Of a DNA stretch of 64,000 nucleotides, positions 45,401-53,328 are shown piece after piece (position 1 is the stretch's first letter; each line of letters begins with the position of its first letter). The notes below the pieces were generated by a model. That model searched no databases and was not told where the DNA came from. It saw nothing but the letters and a program-made list of their open reading frames with translations. The stretch is taken from positions 1 to 64,000 of the forward strand of contig QQVO01000076.1 in assembly GCA_003388505.1 (NCBI GenBank), in the 5' to 3' direction. Position numbers and translations under genes: made by a program. The stretch comes from Planctomycetota bacterium. Its GTDB lineage: Bacteria > Planctomycetota > Planctomycetia > Planctomycetales > Planctomycetaceae.

Positions 45401-45878
45401 CGTTTCTAAGCCGGAGTTCCCCTTCCCGTGACGTGTCTTCCGGCCCGACGATGCCCACGAAGATGGCGGAATTCCGCATTGTGACCTGGCGGATTTCCGG
45501 CTCCTCGGCCAGCTCCGGCAGACTGGGAATGCGGTCGATCTCGGACTCGACCTCTGCGAGCACCTTCTGCACGCTTGGGGCCTCGGTCTTCACTTCGATG
45601 ACGATGCTCGCCAGGCCTTCTCTGGCGACGGACGTGACCTTCTTGATGCCGTCGATCGAGCGGACCGCCTCCTCCATTTTGAGGCAGATGCCGTTCTCGA
45701 CCTCTTCGGGACTCGCTCCCGGGTAGGGAACGTTGACCAGAATCAGTTCAAGTTCGAAGCGCGGGAACTCCTCGCGCCGCAATTGAGTCAGGCTCAGCGC
45801 ACCAACCAGCAGCGCGCTGACCATCAGCGTATTCATCGCGGGTGTGTTCGAGATCGCCCAGCGAATGGCGGCCTTCAT
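42483..45878 (-). CDS. RND-family efflux transporter permease
   Basis: The protein has 1131 residues, slightly longer than AcrB-type pumps (about 1040). It has the two-fold RND layout: a first membrane helix near 13-32 (NTLMVSALLVGALSLTQL), a large periplasmic loop, then clusters of helices around 335-480 and 880-1060 (FVLLTLEFRSYMQPLIIMAVIPFGVIGALWGHAAMG, GVVVNDSIVLVDFIN, VLILVPVMYSLYG). The GIVVDDAIVIGENIYAH block carries the proton-relay aspartates of helix 4. The C-terminal tail (about 70 residues, Gly/Ser/Glu-rich) is an extension. It is the last gene of the TetR-MFP-RND operon, overlapping the adaptor gene by four bases. Confidence 0.93.
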   Translation of the reverse strand: MKAAIRWAISNTPAMNTLMVSALLVGALSLTQLRREEFPRFELELILVNVPYPGASPEEVENGICLKMEEAVRSIDGIKKVTSVAREGLASIVIEVKTEAPSVQKVLAEVESEIDRIPSLPELAEEPEIRQVTMRNSAIFVGIVGPEDTSREGELRLRNVTETVRDELLIIPQISVADIQGAREFQIDVEISESTLREYGLTLQDVARRIRWQNLELPGGNIRAESQEFLLRGKNKRVRGEEIAEIPLITTPEGVVLTVGDLGTVRDEFIDTTSISRINGRPGLAIAIKAADREDLLAMTEAVREYVDAKSLPAGYSFQLWGDSSINVNDRLQLLIKNGLQGLLLVFLVLALFLEIRLAFWVALGIPISVLGACAVLWQLDQTLNMLSMFSFLIALGIVVDDAIVIGENIYAHREQGKKYLQAAVDGTVEVLPSVVTSITSTVFAFMPMFFVTGVMGKFFAVLPIAMIAMLVISLLESSLVLPCHLAHGRAGEKSRTLTQRARHWRRGLRSPLLRWIVAPPFVLCAFLADHLFYPFRRAGTVFHWVSDGFGKLLEWLIEHTYQPALRLCLRWPGITMSGGVALLVASASLVTNGTTPWDFFPKLDSRLIQAQIVFPDGTPAHITDKATRRIEQALQSLNDRYQESDGIRPVELTYRQVGQVTGGSPGGNEDLTSGGHVGSIVAELLPSEARTMTSQQVIDDWRSAVGQVAGVEDLSFSAVAMGPGGKSIEFKLLANAEHMDELESAVEACKAKLASFAGVNDISDDSRPGKWEMQIQVRDSARAMGVPLQDVAGAVRAAYYGEEVMRLQRGRHEVKLMVRYPEEERRQLANFSELRVDTGDGVKRPVTELAEVKLERGYSEINRIEQKRSITISADVDDSVAVASDVVGAMQADFMPELLEEYPAVSVRWEGQQEQSQESVRSLMVGLGVALLATFVLLTLEFRSYMQPLIIMAVIPFGVIGALWGHAAMGLTLTIFSLLGLVALTGVVVNDSIVLVDFINSRVRGGVPLGTAILEAGRRRFRPVLLTSMTTIAGLLPILTERSFQAQILIPMANSICFGLLLSTALVLILVPVMYSLYGRVILGQPVVFTDETGSPGSPGGNGRASEETYEQDRQEEPSPALPSADWAPT

Positions 45879-47242
45879 TCCGCGGCCTCCACTTCAACCG
45901 GCATGCCGTCCACCGGGGCCGCCAGCGGAGAGACGACCACTTGATCGCCGCTCTGCGGGGCGTCCGGAGACTTGCGGATCAAGGCCGCATCTCCCGTCAA
46001 CCAGGCGACGTCGATCGGCAGGACTTTCAGCGCTCCGTCCCGCACTACCCAGACGGTGTTCTGCGGCTGCACCGCCGCATGCGGGATCTGCAGCAGGTCG
46101 AATGGAGGCGTGATGGGAATCCGGACCGTCACGTACATGCCGGAGAACAGGGTCGGCGGCTGCACGCCGACGCGGCCCGCCTCGTCACCCTCCACGCGCA
46201 CCTGGGTCGGCTCCTCCACGAGAACGCGGCAGGGGACGGTCCGCGTCTGCGGGTCCAGTCCCGTGCCGTCGTAGCGTGAGAGCGTCCCCTGCCAGACGAA
46301 CCTGGCCCCGCTGAATTCGTACACGATCTCGACGGGCGCGGGAGGGATCTCGAACAGAGCGTCCTGGGGAACCTCTTCCGGGTCGCCGAATCCACCCGAT
46401 TGCAACCAGATCCAATACAACTCCTCGACCCGCAGGTTGCAGCGCACTTCCATCCGCGTCGTGTCGTTAATCCGCACCAGCGGATCACCGACGCGCACGA
46501 AGTCGTCCTGCTCAACATGGTCCTCGACGATCGTTCCAGAGACCGGGGCCGTAACGCGGGCGCGCTTCAGATCGAGTTGCGCCTGCCGGAGTTGCACGCG
46601 GGCCAGGTCGCGGGCCGCCTCCAGGCCGCCCCGCTGTTTCTCGAGGGACCGCTCCTGATTCTGCAGCGTCACGAGCGCGTTGCGGGATGCGAGTTCCTGA
46701 CGTTGTGCAGAGATCAACTGAGTTTCGGTTGTCGCACCTCGGTCGATCAGCTCTTCGAATCGAGCCAGATCCTTTTGCTGCAACGCCAGGTCTTCCTGCC
46801 CCAGTTCGACAAGCTCCGCGGTGTTTTGAAGGTCCACCGCGAGCTCTTCCAATCGGTTCTCTGCTTCACGCACCTGCGCTTCCAGACGCTCCACCTCCAG
46901 TTGATAATCCTCCTCGTCAATCAGCATCAGGAAATCGCCTTGGGAGACGTAATGCCCGGCGTCGGCGTCGGGCGACTTCTCGACAATGCGTCCTTCGACC
47001 TGTGCTGAGTACGTGATCTGCCGGAACGGGACCGCGCCTCCCTCGACCGTGATGTTGAACGATCCGTCAAATCCAGAGACTTCCTCCACCTTCACCAGTG
47101 GCGCCGTCTGTGCGTCGTCCCCGCGCGACGCCGCTTCCGGCTTTCTGCCAAAGACGAAGAACACGCCGACACCCGCACCGATGATCACGATCGGAGCGAT
47201 CACCCGCAGAGATTCAACAAAGATCCGGGGCATCGACATCAT
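45875..47242 (-). CDS. RND efflux periplasmic adaptor (membrane fusion protein)
   Basis: The protein has 455 residues. A membrane anchor lies at about 13-31 (VIAPIVIIGAGVGVFFVFG). A first lipoyl-like half (VEGRIVEKSPDADAGHYVSQGDFLMLI, about 85-111), a long coiled-coil hairpin (LEVERLEAQVREAENRLEELAVDLQNTAELVELGQEDLALQQKDLARFEELIDRG, about 115-170) and the second half (LKRARVTAPVSGTIVEDHVEQDDFVRVGDPLVRI) are present. It bridges the RND pump to an outer-membrane channel, which is not encoded here. It overlaps the TetR gene upstream and the RND gene downstream by four bases each. Confidence 0.93.
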   Translation of the reverse strand: MMSMPRIFVESLRVIAPIVIIGAGVGVFFVFGRKPEAASRGDDAQTAPLVKVEEVSGFDGSFNITVEGGAVPFRQITYSAQVEGRIVEKSPDADAGHYVSQGDFLMLIDEEDYQLEVERLEAQVREAENRLEELAVDLQNTAELVELGQEDLALQQKDLARFEELIDRGATTETQLISAQRQELASRNALVTLQNQERSLEKQRGGLEAARDLARVQLRQAQLDLKRARVTAPVSGTIVEDHVEQDDFVRVGDPLVRINDTTRMEVRCNLRVEELYWIWLQSGGFGDPEEVPQDALFEIPPAPVEIVYEFSGARFVWQGTLSRYDGTGLDPQTRTVPCRVLVEEPTQVRVEGDEAGRVGVQPPTLFSGMYVTVRIPITPPFDLLQIPHAAVQPQNTVWVVRDGALKVLPIDVAWLTGDAALIRKSPDAPQSGDQVVVSPLAAPVDGMPVEVEAAE

Positions 47243-47886
47243 GCCAGTTCCTTTTCAACTGCTTGCTCGGTGCGACTCATCGTGGCGATCGCGGCCGTGG
47301 AGAATTCGGTGATATGGTCCGCGATCTGGTCGATCCGGAATTCCGCGTCGCGCCGTTCCTGCGGGATCAGGATGCCCACAAACTCGCGGGCCACGCGGTA
47401 CAGCATGCACTGCCCGATGATGCTCAGAGCGATTTTTTCCAGGCGATGCGCGGGAGTCTCCGGCGGCACAAGATCGGTCAGAATCGAGAGCAGCATCTCA
47501 TGGTTGGGACGAATAAACTCCTCGACGACGGTGCGACATGCATTCGTCGGTTCCAGCATCTCCCTTAACAGCAGGCCGGTCTGCCAGTCGTGCTCCGGGG
47601 TCGTCAGCATGCGGCGGAGCGACATCCGGATGAACGACGCGAGTCGTTCTTCTGCCGTCGCGGCTGCAATCAGCGACTCGGGGGGAGCGTGTCGGGTCCG
47701 CGAGCGGTGCGCCAGCCGGACAGCCTCAAGGTAGAGACTCTCCTTGTCTCCAAAGTGATAGTTCACGGCGGCCACGTTGACAGCGGCCGCGTGACAGATT
47801 TCACGAATCGTCGCCCCCTCGATCCCCTTTCTGGCGAAGATCGGCCCCGCCGCTTCGAGAATTCGCGTTCTGGTATCGTCCGACAT
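47239..47886 (-). CDS. TetR/AcrR-family regulator, CerR-like C-terminus
   Basis: The protein has 215 residues. The N-terminal HTH has TRTRILEAAGPIFARKGIEGATIREICHAAAVNVAAVNYHFGDKESLYLEAVRLAHR (6-61), the textbook TetR pattern. The C-terminal region (RIREMLEPTNACRTVVEEFIRPNHEMLLSILTDLVPPETP and on) resembles the CerR-type ligand domain often found with efflux genes. It is the first gene of the operon and a perfect palindrome sits 14 bases before its start, so autoregulation of the whole operon is likely. Confidence 0.93.
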   Translation of the reverse strand: MSDDTRTRILEAAGPIFARKGIEGATIREICHAAAVNVAAVNYHFGDKESLYLEAVRLAHRSRTRHAPPESLIAAATAEERLASFIRMSLRRMLTTPEHDWQTGLLLREMLEPTNACRTVVEEFIRPNHEMLLSILTDLVPPETPAHRLEKIALSIIGQCMLYRVAREFVGILIPQERRDAEFRIDQIADHITEFSTAAIATMSRTEQAVEKELA

Positions 47887-47899
47887 TCCGGCACCTTCA

Positions 47900-47924
47900 A
47901 AACAACTGTATGAAACAGTTGTTT
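47900..47924. promoter_or_regulatory. TetR-type operator palindrome
   Basis: Perfect 10-base arms AAACAACTGT (47900-47909) and ACAGTTGTTT (47915-47924) around a 5-base spacer, located 14 bases upstream of the tetR start codon. Size and symmetry fit a TetR-family dimer site; the surrounding AT-rich sequence is unlike the local GC content. Confidence 0.88.
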
Positions 47925-48169
47925 GAATGCAAGTTCAGGATTCGCAGTTGACTGACGTTCTTGTCGCAAGTCAATTCAATGACAAGAGTTGTGGATTTAC
48001 GTTCTCTTAGAACGCCGATCCCGGAATTGATGGGCCAAGTGCGCCGCGGCGACCGCTCAGATGTTGCGGTCGGCATTCCCTGGGTTTGATGATCCGAACG
48101 TCTCGTGGTCCGTCGAAACGTCCGATGCGATTGGCGGTCATGTGGGGCCGATCGCATCGCGGCCATGTT

Positions 48170-48273
48170 TATCGCGCTTTGCAAATCAGTGTTGGCGATC
48201 TGTCTCGCGGATTCTCGTCCACGACAGTCCAAACACCGCTCGACGCGGACAGATGGTAGAGCAATTTGCTCTA
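48170..48273 (-). repeat. 100-base dispersed repeat, copy 3
   Basis: The inverse complement matches 22527-22628 with about six differences by eye, including the same end palindrome agagcaa/ttgctct. On the plus strand its end reads 'atggtagagcaatttgctct'. Confidence 0.8.
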
Positions 48274-48439
48274 TTCGCCGGTGCTTCAAGACGAAGAACG
48301 GCGAGCGGCGCGCCTGCCGGGCGCTAGTCGGATCGTGTCGCACTGAAGCGGGTCCGCGACGATGAGACGTCGCCTGGACCGCGCTCTCGACCAGTTGGCG
48401 CCGCAGAGGGCTGAACTCGGGATGCAACTGAAGGACCGG

Positions 48440-48528
48440 CTGGGCTACAGATGCGCACGCGACCCCGCAAGATTCGTGCTCCCGTGGGAACACCTCAACC
48501 CCAAGGATCTGAATTGACGGACCACGAG
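48440..48528 (+). repeat. Leader-type dispersed repeat, copy 3
   Basis: It contains 'tcgtgctcccgtgggaac', 'cctcaaccccaaggatctg' and 'aattgacggaccacgag', matching 18889-18966 in an extended stretch. Unlike the other two copies it does not precede a start codon. Confidence 0.72.
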
Positions 48529-48584
48529 ACTCACCGCACCACATCCGATGCGGGAGAATTGCCGTAAGCCGTTGCTGTGAATGA

Positions 48585-48670
<86 letters not shown>

Positions 48671-48920
48671 TGCGGATGCTCCGGATCGACAGTCAATCCG
48701 TTGCGGACTGTAACACGTGAGCGATGATTTTCAAGCAGCCCGAACCGCCGCGTCACGTCGTGATCGCCGGCCGAAACTGCGATTTCACAGCGCTCAAACA
48801 GGAGCACGGCCTATTCTGTGATGATCGAAAAGGACGTCGAGCATCGATCGCGAACCACTGGCAGAAGCGGCATCAACCCGCCACAATCGACATCTCCGCA
48901 TTTCCTCATCCGGCCGGACC

Positions 48921-50288
48921 ATGTCTGTCAAAGTCAGGCGTTCAGAATCACACCAGTGGAGGCCCCAGCCGGAAGCGGCCGCGATCATCGATGCTCTCGC
49001 GGCTGAGTTCCGGGATGCGCTTCCGTGGCTGGACCGCCTCGGCGAACGAATGCGATCCGAAACCGGGACGCGGCTCGTTGACTGGATCGATTCGATCAGA
49101 CTGCGGGACGATCGTTCGCTCGCGCGCCGCCTCGCAGACGCAGGATTCACATCGCTCGACGTCATCGGCGGGAGCATCTGGCGTCACCCCGGCGGGGATT
49201 TCCCGCGCATCGAGTTGAAGTCGGACGGCCGTCGCGCAGTGTTCCTGCAAGTGGAATCGGTCGCTGATTTTCTCCTGATCCATGGCTTGGCCGGCGATGT
49301 TCCGGTGAGCGGAGACCCCCTGGCCGATGTCAGGCTGGCGCGGACGGCCGTCAGCGAAACGTCCGAATGCTGGATCGTTGAACGACACGGATCACGCTCG
49401 CCGGCGCCGGAAGACGTCACGCCGCAGCAGGCTCAGGCAGTTCTCTATCACGGGGAAGCGTTTCTTCTTCGCAAACGGCATTTCCCCGATATTGCCTCCG
49501 GATTCGACCATGCGAGCAATCTCATTGCGGCGGCCGGCGCCGAATTGGGCGTGTCCCGCGCGTGCGATCTGTTCTTCGCTGCAGAGCGGGCTTATTGGGA
49601 GTCCCGAAACAGGGCGGCGCGAGTGCAGAGATCCCGACAGGACTTCCTCGGGCTCGGCTGGGCCAATCATGACCATCACACTTATCGTTCAAGCCGCGCG
49701 CACTTTCGGCGGTTGATCCAGGTTCTCGAACAAATGGGCTTCGAGTGCCGCGAGCGGTTCTATGCGGGCGACACGGCCGGATGGGGCGCTCAGATCCTGG
49801 AACAGTCCGACTGCGGGATCATCGTGTTTGCGGACGTCGACCTTTCTCCCGAAGAAGTCTCCGGGGATTTTGCGCATCTCCCGTTGCCTTCCCGCGACAC
49901 ACTTGGAACAGTCGGACTGTGGTGTCGTCTGCACGGCGAGGCTTTCCTCGAAGCCGGGATGCATCATCTGGAGTGCCGGTTCGATTTCAATGCAGCGCGC
50001 GACCAGTTGGAAGCCGCCGGCGTCTCCTCAATGCCGCCGTTTACCGACCTGCCGTACCTCCGGCAGGCATTCACGCACGGAGAGATCTGGCCGGTGGCCG
50101 GCTGGCGGATCGAGTTGCTCGTACGTGGCGGGCTCATCACAGAGGAAGACGCCGACCGCTTCCGGGAGGAAGGCGCCATCGGTTCGCACCTGGAGATCCT
50201 GCAGCGCGATCAAGGATACAAAGGATTCAATCAGTCCGGGATCGACGAGATCATCCGAGGCACCGATCCGAGAACAGCCGGGACGTAA
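48921..50288 (+). CDS. Protein of unknown function with VOC-like C-terminal half
   Basis: The protein has 455 residues and is not recognised as a named family. The N-terminal part (1-230) has alternating helices and strands (LPWLDRLGERMRSET, VIGGSIWRHPGGDFPRIELKSDG, RAVFLQVESVADFLLIHGLAG, AQAVLYHGEAFLLRKRHF). The C-terminal part starts GLGWANHDHHTYRSSRAHFRRLIQVLEQMGFECRERFYAGDTAGWGAQILEQSDCGIIVFADVDL, a beta-alpha-beta-beta-beta run that resembles a VOC domain with His ligands, and ends GYKGFNQSGIDEIIRGTDPR. A metal-dependent enzyme is an inference. It stands alone after tRNA-Leu (opposite strand). Confidence 0.7.
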   Translation: MSVKVRRSESHQWRPQPEAAAIIDALAAEFRDALPWLDRLGERMRSETGTRLVDWIDSIRLRDDRSLARRLADAGFTSLDVIGGSIWRHPGGDFPRIELKSDGRRAVFLQVESVADFLLIHGLAGDVPVSGDPLADVRLARTAVSETSECWIVERHGSRSPAPEDVTPQQAQAVLYHGEAFLLRKRHFPDIASGFDHASNLIAAAGAELGVSRACDLFFAAERAYWESRNRAARVQRSRQDFLGLGWANHDHHTYRSSRAHFRRLIQVLEQMGFECRERFYAGDTAGWGAQILEQSDCGIIVFADVDLSPEEVSGDFAHLPLPSRDTLGTVGLWCRLHGEAFLEAGMHHLECRFDFNAARDQLEAAGVSSMPPFTDLPYLRQAFTHGEIWPVAGWRIELLVRGGLITEEDADRFREEGAIGSHLEILQRDQGYKGFNQSGIDEIIRGTDPRTAGT

Positions 50289-50319
50289 CCGGGAATGCTT
50301 TTCTGCGGGAAACGGCGGT

Positions 50320-50351
50320 CTCAGTGAGCTTGGTGCTCAGTGAGCTTGGTT
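50320..50351. repeat. Two tandem copies of a 16-base unit
   Basis: 'ctcagtgagcttggt' occurs at 50320 and again at 50336, in the leader region between the unknown gene and the toxin-antitoxin pair. Confidence 0.85.
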
Positions 50352-50577
50352 GGGCCCAGCCGCACCCGATTCTTGAATCTCCTGACGGTGATCGAGTGCG
50401 GTTGGTTGCACGTTGTTTTCGACCTGGCAGTGGTCTTGCAGTGTTCGTAACATGCCGTTACTGAATAGCTTGCAAGAATCGTTGACAACTCTGGAGGAAA
50501 GCAAATCAGGGACGTCCATTGACACTGCCTGAGGGCGATAATACGTTGTTGGAACATTGTGGCAACTCAGGTGCGAC

Positions 50578-50805
50578 ATGATAAAGACGTTGACGAAGCA
50601 CGGCAACAGCCTTGCGTTGGTGATTGAGAAACCGATTCTGGAACTCTTGGGCATCGACGCCGATACGCCGCTGGAAGTTACTACAGACGGCACAAACCTC
50701 AAGGTGTCACCGGTGACCGATGTGAATCGACGCGAGAAGTTCCAGGCAGCCTTGGCCAAGACCAATCGGAAGTATGGCAAGGTGCTGAAGAAACTCGCGG
50801 AATGA
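50578..50805 (+). CDS. AbrB/MazE-type antitoxin
   Basis: The protein has 75 residues from the ATG at 50578 (aggtg upstream). The swapped-hairpin AbrB motif is seen: MIKTLTKHGNSLALVIEKPILELLGIDADTPLEVTTDGTNLKVSPV (1-46). The C-terminal helix (REKFQAALAKTNRKYGKVLKKLAE) would contact and block the toxin. Its stop is four bases before the Doc-type toxin gene. A TTGACA-like box at 50519-50524 and TAATAC at 50539-50544 are spaced only 14 bases, so the promoter is uncertain. Confidence 0.92.
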   Translation: MIKTLTKHGNSLALVIEKPILELLGIDADTPLEVTTDGTNLKVSPVTDVNRREKFQAALAKTNRKYGKVLKKLAE

Positions 50806-50809
50806 CGGA

Positions 50810-51223
50810 ATGAGCGATGGGCCGGTCAATCCAATATTCCTCACGATGGAGGAGGTTCTGGAGATCCACCAGGATCAGATCACGCGATATGGTGGAAGCG
50901 ACGGAATTCTGAATCGAGGATCGCTGGAATCCGCGCTCGCTCAGCCCCAGGCAACCGACGGCAGTCAATTCCTGCACGGCGACGTGTACGAAATGGCCGC
51001 CGTATATCTTCATCATCTCGCTCGGAACCACGCATTCGCCGACGGGAACAAGCGCGTCGCGACCGTGTCCGCGATTGTGTTCCTCGCACTCAACGGCTAC
51101 GACCTTGAAGCCGACGACGACGAGCTTGAACAGATAGTGCTCTCCGTCGCGCGCGGCGAATCGGACCGAGCGGCCGTTGCCGAATTCTTTCGAAGGAACT
51201 GCGTGGCGAGCACAGATCAATAG
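50810..51223 (+). CDS. doc: Doc/Fic-type toxin (death on curing)
   Basis: The protein has 137 residues. It carries the Fic/Doc core HAFADGNKR (74-82), i.e. H-x-F-x-D/E-G-N-K, in which the His and the NKR are those of Doc kinases and Fic AMPylases. The preamble FLTMEEVLEIHQDQITRYGGSDGILNRGSLESALAQP (10-46) is typical of stand-alone Doc-like toxins that pair with AbrB or Phd antitoxins. Doc-type toxins phosphorylate EF-Tu in P1; here the target is not known. Confidence 0.92.
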   Translation: MSDGPVNPIFLTMEEVLEIHQDQITRYGGSDGILNRGSLESALAQPQATDGSQFLHGDVYEMAAVYLHHLARNHAFADGNKRVATVSAIVFLALNGYDLEADDDELEQIVLSVARGESDRAAVAEFFRRNCVASTDQ

Positions 51224-51378
51224 ATCTCGCTCACCGTCGCCAAACGGCGCGTCTCACAACCGGTTTTGAATTCCCATCTCTCCGGCGATACGATCGCCGT
51301 CAACTTCGACTCTGGTTCGCCGGCGCGAAGCAGGCCTTTCCGTTTGTCACCTCCTGTTCCGGCAAGAAAAAACAACCA

Positions 51379-52677
51379 ATGCCGAAAAATATGATTGTCG
51401 CCCAGTCGGGCGGTCCCTCTCCTGTCATCAACAACACGCTGCGCGGGATCGTCGAGACCGCGCGGGAGATGGACGAAATTGGCACGGTCTACGGCGGCTG
51501 GCACGGGATCGAGGGGGTGTTGAAGGAGGAACTTCTCAACCTCTCCGAGCAATGTCCCGACGAAATCTCCCTGCTCCGCACCACTCCGGCCGCGGGATCG
51601 ATCGGAACCTGCCGCTACAAACTCAAGGACGGCCAGACGGAAGACTTCGACCGCGTGCTGGACGTGTTCCGTGCTCATGATGTGGGCTATTTCATCTACA
51701 TCGGCGGCAACGACTCCATGGACACCGCCAACAAAGTCGCCAACCTGGCCCGGGAGCGCGGCCTCGACGTCGTCGGCATCGGTGGTCCAAAGACGATCGA
51801 CAACGACGTCGGCGACTCGGAGTACAAGCTGATCGATCACACGCCCGGTTACGGTTCCACCGCCCGCTACTGGAGCAACTACGTCCAGATGGCGAACGAG
51901 GAGAACGCCGGGTCATCACCGGCCGATCCGGTGCTGGTGTTGCAGGCGATGGGCCGCAAGATCGGCTACATCCCCGCCGCCGCCCGGCTCGCCGACCCGA
52001 ACCGCGAGATGCCGCTGCAGATCTATCTGGCGGAAAGGCCGGTCAACATCGAGCAGATCCGGGAGAACGTCAACGCGATGCTCAAGGAGCGTGGGCGGTG
52101 CATCGTGGTTGTCAGCGAGGGGCTGCAGATTGAAGGACTGGAGATCCCCGAGGAGTTCATCGTCCGCGACTCGTTCGGCCACGCGATGCTCTCATCGAGC
52201 AAGATCACTGTCGGCCAGATGCTGACGAATGCGCTCAACGACGGGAAACTGGCCGTCAAAGGAGCAACTCGCTGTAACGTGCCGGGAACCGACCAGCGGA
52301 ACAACATCATTCATGCATCCAACGTCGATCTCAGCGAAGCGTATTACGTCGGTCAGAAAGCCGCGCTGCTGGCGGCCGCCGGCGAGCACGGCTACATGGC
52401 CAGCATTCTTCGCACGGATCGTGACAACTACACCGTCGAGTACGGCAAAGCACCCTTGTCCGAAGTCGCCAACAGCGAACGGCATTTCCCGGCGGACTGG
52501 ATCACAGAGGACGGCATGGACGTCACCGATGAGTTCGTCAAGTACGCCCGCCCCCTCATCGGCGACAACTGGGTCAGCGTTCCGATCATCAACGGCCGCC
52601 TGCGCATGGCCCGGATGAAGCCGATCTTTGCGGACCAGAAACTCACCAAGTACGTGCCGCAGGCGGATCGGGAGTAA
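51379..52677 (+). CDS. pfp: 6-phosphofructokinase, pyrophosphate-dependent type
   Basis: The protein has 432 residues. The N-terminus IVAQSGGPSPVINNTL (6-21) is the usual PFK opening. Positions that separate PPi- from ATP-using enzymes: GGNDSMDT at 109-116 (Gly-Gly-Asn-Asp; the PPi type has GGDD and the ATP type GGDG), and PKTIDND at 137-143 with Lys where ATP enzymes have Gly. Both favour the PPi type. The enzyme would be reversible, feeding glycolysis or gluconeogenesis. The ATG at 51379 lies in a spacer of 155 bases after doc. Confidence 0.88.
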   Translation: MPKNMIVAQSGGPSPVINNTLRGIVETAREMDEIGTVYGGWHGIEGVLKEELLNLSEQCPDEISLLRTTPAAGSIGTCRYKLKDGQTEDFDRVLDVFRAHDVGYFIYIGGNDSMDTANKVANLARERGLDVVGIGGPKTIDNDVGDSEYKLIDHTPGYGSTARYWSNYVQMANEENAGSSPADPVLVLQAMGRKIGYIPAAARLADPNREMPLQIYLAERPVNIEQIRENVNAMLKERGRCIVVVSEGLQIEGLEIPEEFIVRDSFGHAMLSSSKITVGQMLTNALNDGKLAVKGATRCNVPGTDQRNNIIHASNVDLSEAYYVGQKAALLAAAGEHGYMASILRTDRDNYTVEYGKAPLSEVANSERHFPADWITEDGMDVTDEFVKYARPLIGDNWVSVPIINGRLRMARMKPIFADQKLTKYVPQADRE

Positions 52678-52723
52678 CAGAGTCCCTTGTACCGGGTTCG
52701 CCGTACTCACGACTCAGCACCGC

Positions 52724-52766
52724 GTACTCCGTACTCAGTACGGGGTACTCTGTACTCAGTACCGGG
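52724..52766. repeat. Tandem GTACT-rich repeat, upstream flank
   Basis: Two nearly identical 21-22-base units, 'gtactcygtactcagtac' plus 'sggg', at 52724-52744 and 52745-52766, with a degenerate third one at about 52701-52720. They follow the pfp stop and precede the end of the S23-like gene. Confidence 0.75.
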
Positions 52767-52782
52767 TGCAGAGTCCGCCCGC

Positions 52783-53262
52783 TCACTCCGACTTTTTCCG
52801 ATACAACTCCGGCCTCTCCTGGCCGGTGATACGCTCGTACATCTCCCAGACTTCATCGCTCCAGTTTCTCGCCTTGCGCAGATGTTTCACCCCCGACCCC
52901 GGTTTCACCATCGACGTGATCAACGCCACAATCTGCTTGCGAATCTCCGTCCCCTCCTGAAACAGCCTGCCGTAGTCTTCTTGCGTGAGATACTCCCGAT
53001 CATACGCGGCCACCAGGTGCGACTGCGTTTCGTTCAGACTGCCGATCGAGTAACCCAGAAATGTGATGAACTCACCCTGCGTCCCTCGGCCGAATCCCTC
53101 TGCAATGTTGGCCATCACCGATTCCGAAGAGTCATTGATCTGCACCACGAGCCGGCGGTCGGAATTGAACGGGGCATCCCGCGTGAACCGAAAGATCGCC
53201 TTCGACCACTCGCGCGCCCGCTGCCAGCAACGCAGATCGGTAAACACGCGCACGCCCGCCAT
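52783..53262 (-). CDS. Four-helix-bundle protein (23S rRNA intervening-sequence type)
   Basis: The protein has 159 residues from the ATG at 53262 (AAGAGGTG site upstream). The typical pattern is present: RVFTDLRCWQRAREWSKAIFRFTRDAPFNSDRRLVVQINDSSESVMANIAEGFGRGTQGEFITFLGYSIGSLNETQSHLVAAYDREYLTQEDYGRLFQEGTEIRKQIVALITSM (about 4-118). The S23-like four-helix bundle family occurs in 23S rRNA insertions, as accessory (Avd-like) proteins of diversity-generating retroelements, and very often alone as here. No reverse transcriptase is near. It is flanked on both sides by GTACT-rich repeats. Confidence 0.92.
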   Translation of the reverse strand: MAGVRVFTDLRCWQRAREWSKAIFRFTRDAPFNSDRRLVVQINDSSESVMANIAEGFGRGTQGEFITFLGYSIGSLNETQSHLVAAYDREYLTQEDYGRLFQEGTEIRKQIVALITSMVKPGSGVKHLRKARNWSDEVWEMYERITGQERPELYRKKSE

Positions 53263-53328
53263 GATGCACCTCTTGTGGTTGGATGGGATTTGAAAACGAC
53301 GCGAGTTCGTGCGTCGCATTTCGAGAGT

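Larger units (their letters stand above)
47887..48584. other. Gene-free stretch before tRNA-Leu, with operator and repeats
   Basis: The first 38 bases carry the TetR operator. From about 48170 to 48273 lies the inverse copy of the 100-base dispersed repeat, and 48440-48528 has the third copy of the leader-type repeat. A long minus-strand frame crosses this region but is composed of the repeats and has no domain. Confidence 0.65.

Noticed and set aside
47897-48544. Minus-strand frame of 215 codons upstream of tetR
   Set aside because: It is composed of the operator, the 100-base repeat and the leader-type repeat, so it is not a gene.
50519-50544. TTGACA and TAATAC before the toxin-antitoxin pair
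   Set aside because: The spacing is 14 bases rather than about 17, so I mention it but do not call a promoter.
52783-53262. Diversity-generating retroelement around the S23-like gene
   Set aside because: No reverse transcriptase, template repeat or variable repeat is present nearby; only the four-helix-bundle protein is there.
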